This document shows positions 42,601 to 48,100 of a stretch of DNA of 64,000 nucleotides, piece by piece. The position numbers and the translations under genes are program-made. The stretch is taken from the NCBI GenBank assembly GCA_964035545.1, contig OZ037767.1, forward strand, positions 27,316,628 through 27,380,627, read 5' to 3'. The first letter of the stretch is position 1. Each line of letters starts with the position of its first letter. Below the pieces are notes generated by a model that was not told the DNA's origin, made no database searches, and saw only the letters and a program-made list of their open reading frames with translations. The DNA is from Bugula neritina. Lineage: Eukaryota > Bryozoa > Gymnolaemata > Cheilostomatida > Bugulidae.

Positions 42601-43596
42601 CACAAAGACTAAAACAGCATATTTAGATCTAAAGAAAGTGCAAAGGTGTTAATTGAGTGCACATATGAGAGAAGTAATTATAAGTTATTTTGGTAGCAAC
42701 CATGGAGTATTTGTATATAAGTCTTTATGTAATGATTCTATTTTTTATATGCTCACCACATGACCAGCAATAAAAACTATTGATTTTTAAATGATCTTAT
42801 CTGAGCTGTTTCTAAACATAAAACCTCATTGCTTTTATTCAGTACCTTATGATGAAAAATAAAAGAGTATTCCTAGTTATAATATTGAAGCATACATTAT
42901 TTATTTGCAATTAAACATTTTGAATGTCCTTGAAATTCAAACTTTATTACAACAGACTGTAAAAGATTTTTAAATAAAGGTTTTTATATCCCAGCATATC
43001 TAAATAACTAATAGCAAACAGAAAAAAATTAAAATATTGCTTAGAAATAATCAAAACTCAAGGGGTTTAACTTTTGCTTTTCTATTGACTGTCAAGTACA
43101 GTTCAATAATAAAGTAAAGGATCAACTCTCATTGGCAAGGTTTTAAGACTAGCCATTAATCTTGCCAATATGTCCACAGAGTATGTACAAATGACAATGA
43201 TACTATATGTAACATCAAATTTTTACAGTTTCAACAGGCACCTTTTCACCACAATAATCTACATGCTGACCTAAATACTATGAAGCAGTACTGAAACAGT
43301 ACCGTAGTGTTTAACTTATAAATATGTTTAGTAGTTGAATGTAAAAGCAGGACAATAAAACTTAAAGTGACAATTTGATGCTACTGGATTACAAGTAAGC
43401 TTTAACACAAAGTTTCACAGTGAAATATATTGTAGACATCTGTGTAAGAGCTAACCTGCATTACAGAAAATAATTTGCAAGTAGTTGAAAGATAAACTAG
43501 CTGTATAAATAAGTTTTACTAACCAGCAAAAGAAAATAGTAGAACGGCTAAAATGATTTTGCCAAACTTCCAAGCTTTTTGGCCAGCCAATGCCAT
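1..43596 (-). CDS. PKHD1L1: Fibrocystin-L (PKHD1L1) homologue, 79 coding exons, 3' end beyond window
   Basis: Giant single-pass membrane protein, at least 4454 residues from 13362 coding bases. The human protein is about 4240. In mouse the orthologue is a component of the hair-cell stereocilia coat; the role in this animal is unknown. I followed exon joins from ATG 43596 to the left edge; every exon length agrees with the phases on both sides and no internal stop was met. Order: signal peptide, 3 IPT/TIG, PA14, linker, 11 IPT/TIG with a cupredoxin-like insert, G8, PbH1 repeats, second G8, PbH1 repeats, long ectodomain, transmembrane helix, tail. The architecture is diagnostic of PKHD1L1 rather than PKHD1, CEMIP or TMEM2. 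The block entries below give exon coordinates. The last codons, stop and 3' UTR lie outside the window. Individual splice sites could be off by a few bases, but the gene identity is secure. Confidence 0.95.
402..440 (+). repeat. Short dispersed repeat, copy 1
   Basis: About 39 bases (CTCACCTATC, then TTTGTCCT, then GGGTAGCGG) recur near 61693-61730 with a few mismatches and a small gap. It lies in the last PKHD1L1 intron. The family is not recognised. Confidence 0.5.
1090..7973 (-). CDS. PKHD1L1: PKHD1L1 exons 63-77: membrane-proximal ectodomain
   Basis: Exons 7973-7808, 7455-7332, 7156-7042, 6687-6544, 6231-6127, 5540-5423, 5204-5060, 4798-4643, 3876-3783, 3675-3536, 3293-2945, 2826-2588, 2164-1931, 1767-1599 and 1265-1090; residues about 3549-4373. 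Highly conserved family strings include CVDMDCDAKKKC, DLDGTFLEIGSGG, PRRGLGDYRIPK, LSPVAILGDGYIDLINGP, GWCSGYTC, YALYFTSTSPQ and FFDIPPEKIRVVNV. An RKKR motif at residues 3921-3924 is a possible convertase site about 460 residues before the membrane. Exon 71 begins at an acceptor copied into a 14-unit minisatellite (3859-4446). Confidence 0.9.
3859..4446 (-). repeat. 42-bp minisatellite (about 14 units) carrying splice acceptors
   Basis: About fourteen tandem units of 42 bp (two of 43 bp), very similar to each other, in the intron before PKHD1L1 exon 71. On the transcribed strand each unit contains the acceptor TCTACAG followed by the 18 bases encoding IRVVNV, the first six residues of exon 71 (3876-3783). 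The exon's own acceptor lies in the first unit. Units 1-3 and 4-6 share the same pattern of variants, indicating a higher-order triple-unit duplication. The long minus-strand open frame across the array is repeat-derived. Confidence 0.9.
5620..6043. repeat. 20-bp minisatellite, about 21 units
   Basis: Tandem 20-bp unit (AAAGTACTAGAATGTACTGG with variants) in the PKHD1L1 intron between exons 67 and 68. Some units carry an extra TGTA. It does not overlap a splice site. Confidence 0.9.
8414..10677 (-). CDS. PKHD1L1: PKHD1L1 exons 58-62: second parallel beta-helix region
   Basis: Exons 10677-10541, 10315-10097, 9872-9731, 9337-9105 and 8636-8414; residues about 3231-3548. PbH1 rungs are evident: IENAEFYHMGQEGYIELYD, NTAIGVIDAFGLPVSDNVIH, RVKSTNVTIERNLVSF, VVMRDNIVAGSERSGYSIVG, FTIYNTHDYGIYAQTSSIIE and VVLADNNIGVFLLVIGPAAL. 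The C-terminal part (VGSSDNRDCTLDYS, RSWNSPSGGSIGVVFGQF) closes the beta-helix. An extracellular, probably binding or structural role is expected from the family. Confidence 0.9.
10847..13255 (-). CDS. PKHD1L1: PKHD1L1 exons 53-57: second G8 domain
   Basis: Exons 13255-13156, 12779-12690, 12310-12024, 11550-11409 and 11014-10847; residues about 2969-3230. Opens with WEKAEVGWGGNNGDG, then DGTDVKIFN, IYIYGVLEFE, LLLGGRLFVGWEDNP, FGSLDIHGLPK, WTKLASRADAGSNEIVV, VDWLVGEEIVITTTG and ETG-type strands to SYDIRAEVGLLTRNVKVIGH. This is the same module order as the first G8 with lower similarity, as in vertebrates. The intron between exons 55 and 56 holds a SINE with target-site duplications (11615-11838). 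Confidence 0.9.
11615..11838 (+). mobile_element. tRNA-derived SINE with 12-bp target-site duplication
   Basis: A 224-bp element starting near GGAGCAGCTGTGGCC. It has pol III promoter boxes: A-like GGCCTAGGGGTTAGAGC and B-like GGTTCGAGCTC, spaced as in a tRNA. The tail is unrelated to a tRNA and includes AGTCCTTAGCCC and AGGGGTTTCTCACAG. It is flanked by a perfect 12-bp direct repeat, TAAGTTGAATTA, at 11603-11614 and 11839-11850, the mark of LINE-machinery insertion. It lies in a PKHD1L1 intron, antisense to the gene. Two relatives are at 32212-32350 and 60857-61063. Confidence 0.85.
13718..14927 (-). CDS. PKHD1L1: PKHD1L1 exons 50-52: linker between the beta-helix and the second G8
   Basis: Exons 14927-14724, 14215-14056 and 13884-13718; residues about 2792-2968. 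Contains WMCMLLGGETYELTYENG, WYLDDSLLFSYMVSGRD and YTCYFNDC, followed by a proline-rich hinge (PPPDPNTVPPPTKRP) just before the second G8. The hinge is probably an exposed, flexible spacer between two folded lobes. No catalytic motif is visible. Confidence 0.85.
14221..14480. repeat. AT-rich simple repeat
   Basis: Irregular ATAATATA-type sequence in the PKHD1L1 intron upstream of exon 51. No coding or structural signal was seen. Confidence 0.6.
15313..18554 (-). CDS. PKHD1L1: PKHD1L1 exons 42-49: first parallel beta-helix (PbH1) region
   Basis: Exons 18554-18405, 17905-17702, 17477-17327, 17006-16858, 16759-16613, 16306-16153, 15877-15768 and 15539-15313; residues about 2361-2791. The region is rich in short right-handed beta-helix rungs: FGGTIMMHAP, IEVTHAGQAFRLGRYPIHFH, RAINIHNTHDVMIEHNVIYH and GGAVFLEDS, then YRMHSHPTGPSADSS, SLGWFALWTF and FHSLTAWHCEKGAEF. 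The HFHLNG and H-x-x-H-x-P-x-G-P-S-A segments are strongly conserved in PKHD1L1, CEMIP and TMEM2. The region ends in DLDGTLTGVPG, a conserved loop. Exon 46 has tandemly duplicated acceptors (see 16747-16815). Confidence 0.9.
16747..16815 (-). repeat. 23-bp triplication duplicating a splice acceptor
   Basis: Three tandem 23-bp units. Each contains, on the transcribed strand, CTGTAG followed by GTGATGGTGTTTG, the acceptor and start of PKHD1L1 exon 46. The unit nearest the exon is the functional one (exon begins 16759). The two upstream copies are decoy acceptors that would bring in a TAG within eight codons. Confidence 0.8.
17263..17289. repeat. (AT)n microsatellite
   Basis: Dinucleotide AT run preceded by an AC-rich stretch in a PKHD1L1 intron. 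Confidence 0.8.
19035..21146 (-). CDS. PKHD1L1: PKHD1L1 exons 37-41: first G8 domain
   Basis: Exons 21146-20987, 20774-20698, 20506-20377, 19802-19636 and 19236-19035; residues about 2116-2360. G8 domains are named for eight conserved glycines and also occur in CEMIP and TMEM2. Seen here: the opening TWGGGPLPEEGD, VEIPQGQTLLLD, a core ending LIVDGGTLQVG, then MHGHLR, GAKTLGVRNGTLDLHG, the WTVLAQTANAGATEIVL strand and WEVGDRIAIASTGH. All are in the expected order. Exon 41 ends the domain and leads into the beta-helix with EMRAEVGLLTHNVVFRG. The position matches the first G8 of human PKHD1L1 (about residue 2180). Confidence 0.92.
21266..31196 (-). CDS. PKHD1L1: PKHD1L1 exons 19-36: main IPT/TIG array (domains 4-14)
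   Basis: Exons 31196-30989, 30366-30115, 29962-29829, 29331-29193, 28813-28621, 28201-28104, 27921-27719, 27221-27008, 26410-26279, 26164-25970, 25680-25444, 24915-24668, 24326-24140, 23904-23744, 23371-22963, 22567-22424, 22067-21872 and 21413-21266; residues about 950-2115. IPT openings seen: ITSVSPKSG, ITGISPTSG, a GGTELTITGSGF unit, ISPRIVSRFGG, VTEITPSQG, IQELSHSTG, LSSITPNA, ITSISPTSG, ITGIAPSSG, SSVSPSSG and IASVSPSRG. With the N-terminal three this makes 14, the number in the human protein. Exons 26-27 interrupt the array with a cupredoxin-like module (VLWEWSSPP, YRYKFTQEGEFVYWS) ending in RKKR at residues 1467-1470. Most introns fall at the same phase-1 position before the GG of an IPT strand, consistent with growth by exon duplication. 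Confidence 0.9.
21440..21655. repeat. AGTCACAGTTACTAGTCAC minisatellite
   Basis: Degenerate tandem repeat of about 23-24 bp built from AGTCAC and TTACTAG blocks. It starts about 25 bases upstream (in gene sense) of the acceptor of PKHD1L1 exon 36. It does not copy the acceptor. Confidence 0.75.
22680..22955. repeat. (TA)n and cryptic TATATACATA repeat
   Basis: A pure TA run (about 22683-22717) followed by degenerate ATACATATAATAC sequence, ending just beside the donor of PKHD1L1 exon 33. Long open frames across it are repeat artefacts. Confidence 0.8.
26871..26887. repeat. Poly-C tract (17 C)
   Basis: A homopolymer run in a PKHD1L1 intron; it would be a G tract in the pre-mRNA. Confidence 0.9.
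28837..28900. repeat. Short 30-bp repeat near an acceptor
   Basis: About two and a half copies of a 30-bp unit (ATGACTGACAT, then CAGGTGTGTC) begin about 24 bases upstream, in gene sense, of the acceptor of PKHD1L1 exon 23. Confidence 0.6.
29605..29765. repeat. TATAGATTAT tandem repeat
   Basis: Degenerate 10-11 bp units (ATTATAGA variants) in the PKHD1L1 intron between exons 21 and 22. Confidence 0.75.
31464..35101 (-). CDS. PKHD1L1: PKHD1L1 exons 12-18: linker between PA14 and the main IPT array
   Basis: Exons 35101-34973, 34576-34416, 33534-33310, 33149-33025, 32560-32406, 32017-31781 and 31639-31464; residues about 547-949. Two related modules bracket the region. Exons 12-13 carry AAAVQAALNSLP, YTVTFNS and GAFPLL. 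Exons 17-18 carry LKSKLQTLP, VYRYG, YLWNIEW and GDRPTL. Both have the pattern of a helix ending in LP followed by a beta-rich stretch and a G-x-x-P-x-L motif. Between them, exons 14-16 carry LCFGYTGFVKNY and WHHKCLDIF, recognisable from fibrocystin-L. No catalytic residues are expected. The 33535-34415 intron holds a TA microsatellite. Confidence 0.85.
32212..32350 (+). mobile_element. Degraded SINE of the 11615 family
   Basis: Related to the 11615-11838 element: TGGCCCAGGAGTTTGAGC corresponds to its A-box region, and CATAATTG, AGTCCTTAGCC and AGAGGTTTTCACAG match its tail in order. The B-box segment is largely lost and no clear target-site duplication is visible, so this is an older, partial copy. 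Confidence 0.65.
33568..33655. repeat. (TA)n microsatellite
   Basis: About 44 uninterrupted TA units in a PKHD1L1 intron, just upstream (gene sense) of exon 14. Confidence 0.95.
35514..36768 (-). CDS. PKHD1L1: PKHD1L1 exons 9-11: PA14 domain
   Basis: Exons 36768-36518, 36173-36013 and 35722-35514; residues about 340-546. PA14 is a beta-barrel often involved in carbohydrate binding. Hallmarks seen: the opening GGRGF, then LWEE, FRPNVTGEYSFEFEG with a following Leu/Ser-rich strand, and the closing SGMEYYMEIHH typical of PA14 cores. A tempting acceptor at 36785 leads quickly to a stop, so the acceptor at 36769-36770 was chosen; it joins exon 8 in frame. The domain sits between IPT 3 and IPT 4 at residue positions close to those in human PKHD1L1. 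Confidence 0.88.
36990..37217. repeat. GAGTA/GTGTA pentanucleotide array
   Basis: About 45 pentanucleotide units, GAGTA at the left changing to GTGTA at the right with scattered reversions, in the intron between PKHD1L1 exons 8 and 9. Confidence 0.9.
37468..37538. repeat. 71-bp imperfect palindrome
   Basis: The ends are complementary over TAGTGGGGTT and AACCCCACTA, with a second inner pairing (CCCT/AGGG) and a small central stem ACTTG/CAAGT. The length and 7-bp closing stem recall a tRNA, but the anticodon loop and T arm do not form. It could be a small hairpin element or structured repeat. Confidence 0.45.
37603..42519 (-). CDS. PKHD1L1: PKHD1L1 exons 2-8: N-terminal IPT/TIG domains 1-3
   Basis: Exons 42519-42418, 41482-41341, 40874-40772, 39272-39121, 38811-38564, 38125-38015 and 37689-37603; residues about 25-339. 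IPT/TIG domains are immunoglobulin-like folds opened by a motif of the form hydrophobic-x-S/T-hydrophobic-x-P-x-x-G and followed by L-T-I-x-G. They begin in exon 2 (VTSITPADGGTYGG), exon 5 (LSTVTPITSPP, a degenerate copy) and exon 7 (VDSVSPAMGSLEGG, then VLTITGEDF). Exons 3-4 carry paired cysteines (YVCDIHKDGC, QIQCFT), as in other fibrocystin-L N-termini. The donor of exon 4 (GTGGGT at 40771) is the only one that keeps frame before a TAG. These domains should be extracellular. Confidence 0.88.
39273..40771. other. PKHD1L1 intron 4, no feature seen
   Basis: A 1.5-kb AT-rich intron with no exon-like open segment flanked by splice sites, no array and no SINE that I can recognise. Confidence 0.45.
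42520..43523. other. PKHD1L1 intron 1, no feature seen
   Basis: AT-rich intron sequence between the signal-peptide exon and the first IPT exon. I saw no additional exon, repeat array or mobile element in it. Confidence 0.5.
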
Positions 43597-43638
43597 GCTA
43601 TTTCTCTTCTTCGAAATGGCTTGCAATCATAAAACAAC
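43524..43638 (-). CDS. PKHD1L1: PKHD1L1 exon 1: start codon and signal peptide
   Basis: Coding 43596-43524. The ATG opens a 24-residue leader: a short polar stretch with Lys and Trp, then a hydrophobic run (IILAVLLFSFA), as expected for a secretory signal peptide. The next exon starts the mature N-terminus with a Cys-rich QCNCEIEPEP and the first IPT domain, so this ATG is well placed. A good acceptor (AAAACAG) sits at 43639-43641, suggesting that the 42-nt leader 43638-43597 is spliced to an upstream non-coding exon. Confidence 0.85.
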
Positions 43639-44066
43639 CTGTTTTAAAATAAAAAAAGTGTTGTGCGTCAACCAAGTTAGCTGGTTGAGCAACCTATGAA
43701 GCAAATCGAGTTAGTGAATAGGTAACGGCATATTTTACAAACATGTCTTTTCAAAAGGTGAAATCAATTGGGAATAATGTTCAAAAGCAGTCAATAAAAT
43801 CCTTTTGATATAGTCAATACTGTATACAAAGTTTAATATACTATTTTATTTGTGTAAGGTTTCACACTAAAAATGTTTATTTTCCTAGCACTATGGGTTA
43901 ATGAAAATAACCTAAAAAAACAAAAGGCTTTAGTTTCAAATATCCAGCAGCTTTGAAGGATATAATTTTTATTATGCAGGCCAATGAGCTAGAAGCTTAT
44001 TTCTAAAGAGCAAATGCTTTCAGCCAAAATAATCATGCTGCAACACTAGCCTCATTAGAACTTACC

Positions 44067-44170
44067 CTTTCAATGCAGTCTTGAAAGAACAAGCTGCCAG
44101 TATTACACTGCCTAGTTGCTTTACTGGCATACTCCCCTCCCTCCCCTCAACACAAAGCTAGATCTAGGAG
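44067..44170 (-). other. Putative 5' non-coding exon and promoter side of PKHD1L1
   Basis: On the minus strand a clean donor (AAAGG followed by GTAAG, exon edge near 44066) lies about 430 bases upstream of the acceptor at 43639-43641. Together they would splice a 5' UTR exon to the ATG exon. The region just upstream is less AT-rich (a CCTCCC tract near 44140). The exon's 5' limit is a guess and no core promoter motif was recognised. Confidence 0.3.
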
Positions 44171-45075
44171 TTACAAGCTACACATAAAATTAAGCATTTC
44201 ATGTGTTTAATAGCCTACTCCAATAGTTTACTGAACAAATTAATGCTAGAAACAACTTGTTTTCTAAGCTAGAATATGAGCACATAAAGCATCCGTTACT
44301 TGATGAACTATTTACAATAAAGTAATTATATTTTGTACAATAATATAACAACCACTAAATTAAAATGTTCATTTTAAAAATGATTGAAGCAAAAAACAAA
44401 TCAGAAATTCTTGTTTAATTAATATTGAAGTGTCATAAAGCTACAGAAAATGTTACATAACAGGAATTATATATTTAGGCCGAATTAGCTCAAAGATAAG
44501 TTACAGGTCTGTACCAAAGCCTCTACTCGAAGCACATAGCTGCCCAATCATTACACTAGCATTACAAGTTTTTAAAAATCAAGTACACACTTAATTTCTT
44601 TTTCATATTGATATTAATATTCTTCATATTAATATAATGCATAGATAGAAAAAAGATAACAACTGCACATTTATTAAAACAATTCTGTTGAATAATTTAG
44701 AAAATAGTTGATATAAAAATGCTTAAAACTAAATAGCAAGGCGGAAAGCATGCACAAAGAGAATAATTCTATACATTATAGAGAGTAGACTGAATTTACA
44801 GTCATGCTGACTGTTTTTAGAAATCACTAAATACTAAGATTTTATATCAAATGAAATCAATAGATAATTGAACAGCTAGCCTTACCAACTTGGTAGAAAA
44901 CACAAAAATCAGTCATATAAAGATAACAGATTTAAAATCCACTGTCACTGTATTATTAAAAGATTGAGATTTACTGATTCCAAATAGCATAATTTACTTT
45001 ATACAGTAAAAACATATTCTAAAATGAAGGGAAACCTAAGCTTTCTTATATAATAAGCTTTCAAATATAAAATAA

Positions 45076-45081
45076 TTTATT
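45076..45081 (-). terminator. Candidate polyadenylation signal for the TBC1D15-like gene
   Basis: AATAAA on the minus strand, about 120 bases after the TAG stop at 45202-45200. This is the first full AATAAA downstream that I noticed. Confidence 0.45.
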
Positions 45082-45199
45082 TTCCAGGTCATTTTCATGG
45101 TAAGCAACTTTAGTAAGTTTCAACTTTTCCAATATAAAGCTTATTTGAAAACGAAACTACTTTTAAATGTACTGAGAATTACTAAACTAAGAGTTGAGC

Positions 45200-48100
45200 C
45201 TAAGACTCTGCAGTTCTCCTTCCAGGGCTAGAGGTCGGCCTAGCTGGTTTCCTGCCGGGTGAGAGTTGAATGGCAGAAGACTGAGATCCTGGGGTTATTA
45301 TTTTTCGTACATAGCTGGGGAGGTTTGTGCACGTGATCAACTGCTCAGCTAAGGCCTCAGACTGTATCAGTAACTCAGACAAGACAATATCTCCAGATCT
45401 GTCATTGATATACTGAAACAAAAACATAATAATTACTAGTTACTAGTTATTAGTTACTAATTAGTAGTTAGTAGTTACTAGTTACTGTAGTTTCTAAACT
45501 CTAGAGTTTGGATTATCAGAGTGAATCTTGTAACATGCTTCAACAGAAACACTTGTGAGGCCTCCCAACTTGAAAGTAATACTTACTAAACTCGACTTTA
45601 TCTTTTGAGTTGCACATAGTAATAGCACTTACAATTAATCATTCGTAATATATAAGCATCAATAGAGTAAAATTTAGCAATAGTCTAAATAAGCCATCAT
45701 AAGAAAATTAGAAAATTCAAAGTCTTATAAGAAGGTCAAAAAAGCAAGTTTTAAAATCAAAAGCAAAAATATTTCTTTAAAAATGTCAGCTGTTCTAACC
45801 TTCAATATTTCATTGAACCCAAACTGGCTCTCGATAATATCACCTTTACACTGACATAGGAGAGCTGTGGCCATCACTAGCTGATAGTTCTTGCAGGGAA
45901 GTCCAGTCCAAAAAACCTACAACGATAACCACACAGCAATTCCAAAAACTGGTAAAACCTAACAGAAAGGAGAGAAAAGCATAAAGTAAACCACACGCGG
46001 TTGAAAATATTTGTATTAACAATTGATATCTCATCAGCAAAAGGGTTGAGCCTAACTTGATTTACATATGAGTATAACATAATAATCTTAAGAGGTCAAA
46101 TAGCCCAGATAGCAGAGACTGTTTCACAATTTAGTAGCGATGAAATTAGTAGCAGAAATAAAATTAGTAGTAAAATAAATTACTCACTTATATTAAAATT
46201 CAACAGTACACTCTTACAATTGAATTTCAGAGTAATAGAGTGATATCAATTATATAGAATGTGTTTGCACATACTAGATAATACATGCAAATACATCAAT
46301 TCATATCATGTTATCATATTGGCCATAACTTCACACTATATTATATCAACATGATACCATATCAAAAATTCCCAATAACACACCTCCCAAAGGCTCATAA
46401 TATCATCCATAACAAATTCTCTTTTAAATACTATAAGCAGCCATCGGAAAGCAAAGTACATGTTGGATGATTCGTGGTCATCTGGAATAGAAGAGCACAT
46501 TACCTGATTAGAATAAGGTCACAATGGTTAAATATTATCCTTACAGACTGAAAATCACAGCAATATTGTGCTAGTTGTTCATAAATTACAGCTTGAGGTT
46601 AATTCCTTTAACTATTCAAAGTGCATTAACTTATAAGCTATAAAGTTTATTCAACAAAAGAAGCTATGCTAAATGGTCATTTGACTCTTATGGCTGACCC
46701 ACATAATTTACCATGAGTGACCTATATAGTTAGCTGACTAATTCATATATAGCAAACGCCTATCAAGTCACATAATAAGTGACAGAGCATTCAAATTCGT
46801 GAACAGCTTACATAGATGACATCATCATAATATCGGTGATTTATAATTTCACAAATTAATATTATTTAGAGTACATATTTTCATATGGATAAAAGCTACA
46901 CACAAGCAAATTACATTCATATAAGTATGTGAACTGAGATATACTAAAATTTTAGCCATATATGATTATTAACATAAGTACAGTCACAACACTAAGTACA
47001 GGTGTGCGAGTAAAACATGAGCCAGGTGTGAGACTTATGTACTTGAGACTTATGTATTGAGACTTATGTACTTGAGACTTATGTACTTGAGACTTATGTA
47101 CTCGAGACTTATGTACTTGAGACTTATGTACTTGAGACTTATGTATTGAGACTTATGTACTTGAGACTTATGTACTTGAGACTTATGTACTCGAGACTTA
47201 TGTACTTGAGACTTATGTACTTGAGACTTATGTACTTGAGACTTATGTACTTGAGACTTATGTACGTGTTACACACCAAGATAGCTGTAGAGTTGTCCGT
47301 CCGCAACTTGAACAATCTGATTCAACTGATTTAGCTGAAGTTTCATTCCTTCTTGATCCATCTCAAAGTTAGAGTGCTGAAGCATGAATACTAAATACTA
47401 TAACATTACAAGCAGCAAGCAGGTGCTGCCAAAATGATACAATAAATAAACAAAAATCATGCTGTCACTAAAGATTGTAAAATAGCACAGATGGTAGAAA
47501 TGATGACGTTTCCATAGCATACTTTATAAATGGTTAGCATAAACATATCTTAGTCATAATTATGCAATATACATGCATGTACAGACAGTTTCGAGTGATT
47601 GTTAGTAGTTGAGAGAATAGGTGTAGAAGGCTAGGCATTGCTTACCAAAAGATTCATAAACCCTACAAAGCACCAGAAAGTGTCAACTTCATTCTCCATA
47701 ACTAGCAGTAGAGGAGAGAGCAGGTCACTCATTCCCTGTACATATCCTGCAAGAAAACAGCATCAAACGCTGAAACGAAGTCGGCAAATAATCTGATCAT
47801 ATAACATATGAACTGTTACATATGATATGGAACAAGTTATTGCACATGGAATATGGAACTTGGTATCTGTTGAAAAATTCCCAGTCTGAATGTAATAAAC
47901 TGCTGCCTTGGTAAGATACACCCTCAATTATGAGTCTTTTATGATACGATTATGAGTAAAATTATGGTGATTATGAGTAAAACATTGCAACAGCACAACT
48001 TTCAAGATAGATATAATTGGACTGTATTGTGCTGCACTGTTCCATGGTGCAGGCTAAAGAATGAAGTGTTGTGCAGGTTATGGTGATACTTTACCTAGGT

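Larger units (their letters stand above)
43639..45199. other. Intergenic: PKHD1L1 5' side / TBC1D15 3' side
   Basis: Between the PKHD1L1 start and the TBC1D15-like stop. It probably holds the PKHD1L1 promoter and 5' UTR exon, and the TBC1D15-like 3' UTR. No other coding exon is recognised. Confidence 0.5.

Noticed and set aside
44461-44560. Fourth SINE or tRNA-like head (TTAGCTCAAAGA, CTACTCGAAGC)
   Set aside because: The A-box resemblance is weak, the B box is poor and the family tail is absent.
47146-47334. Plus-strand frame of repeated LRLMY
   Set aside because: It is a product of the 15-bp minisatellite, opposite a TBC1D15-like exon and intron.
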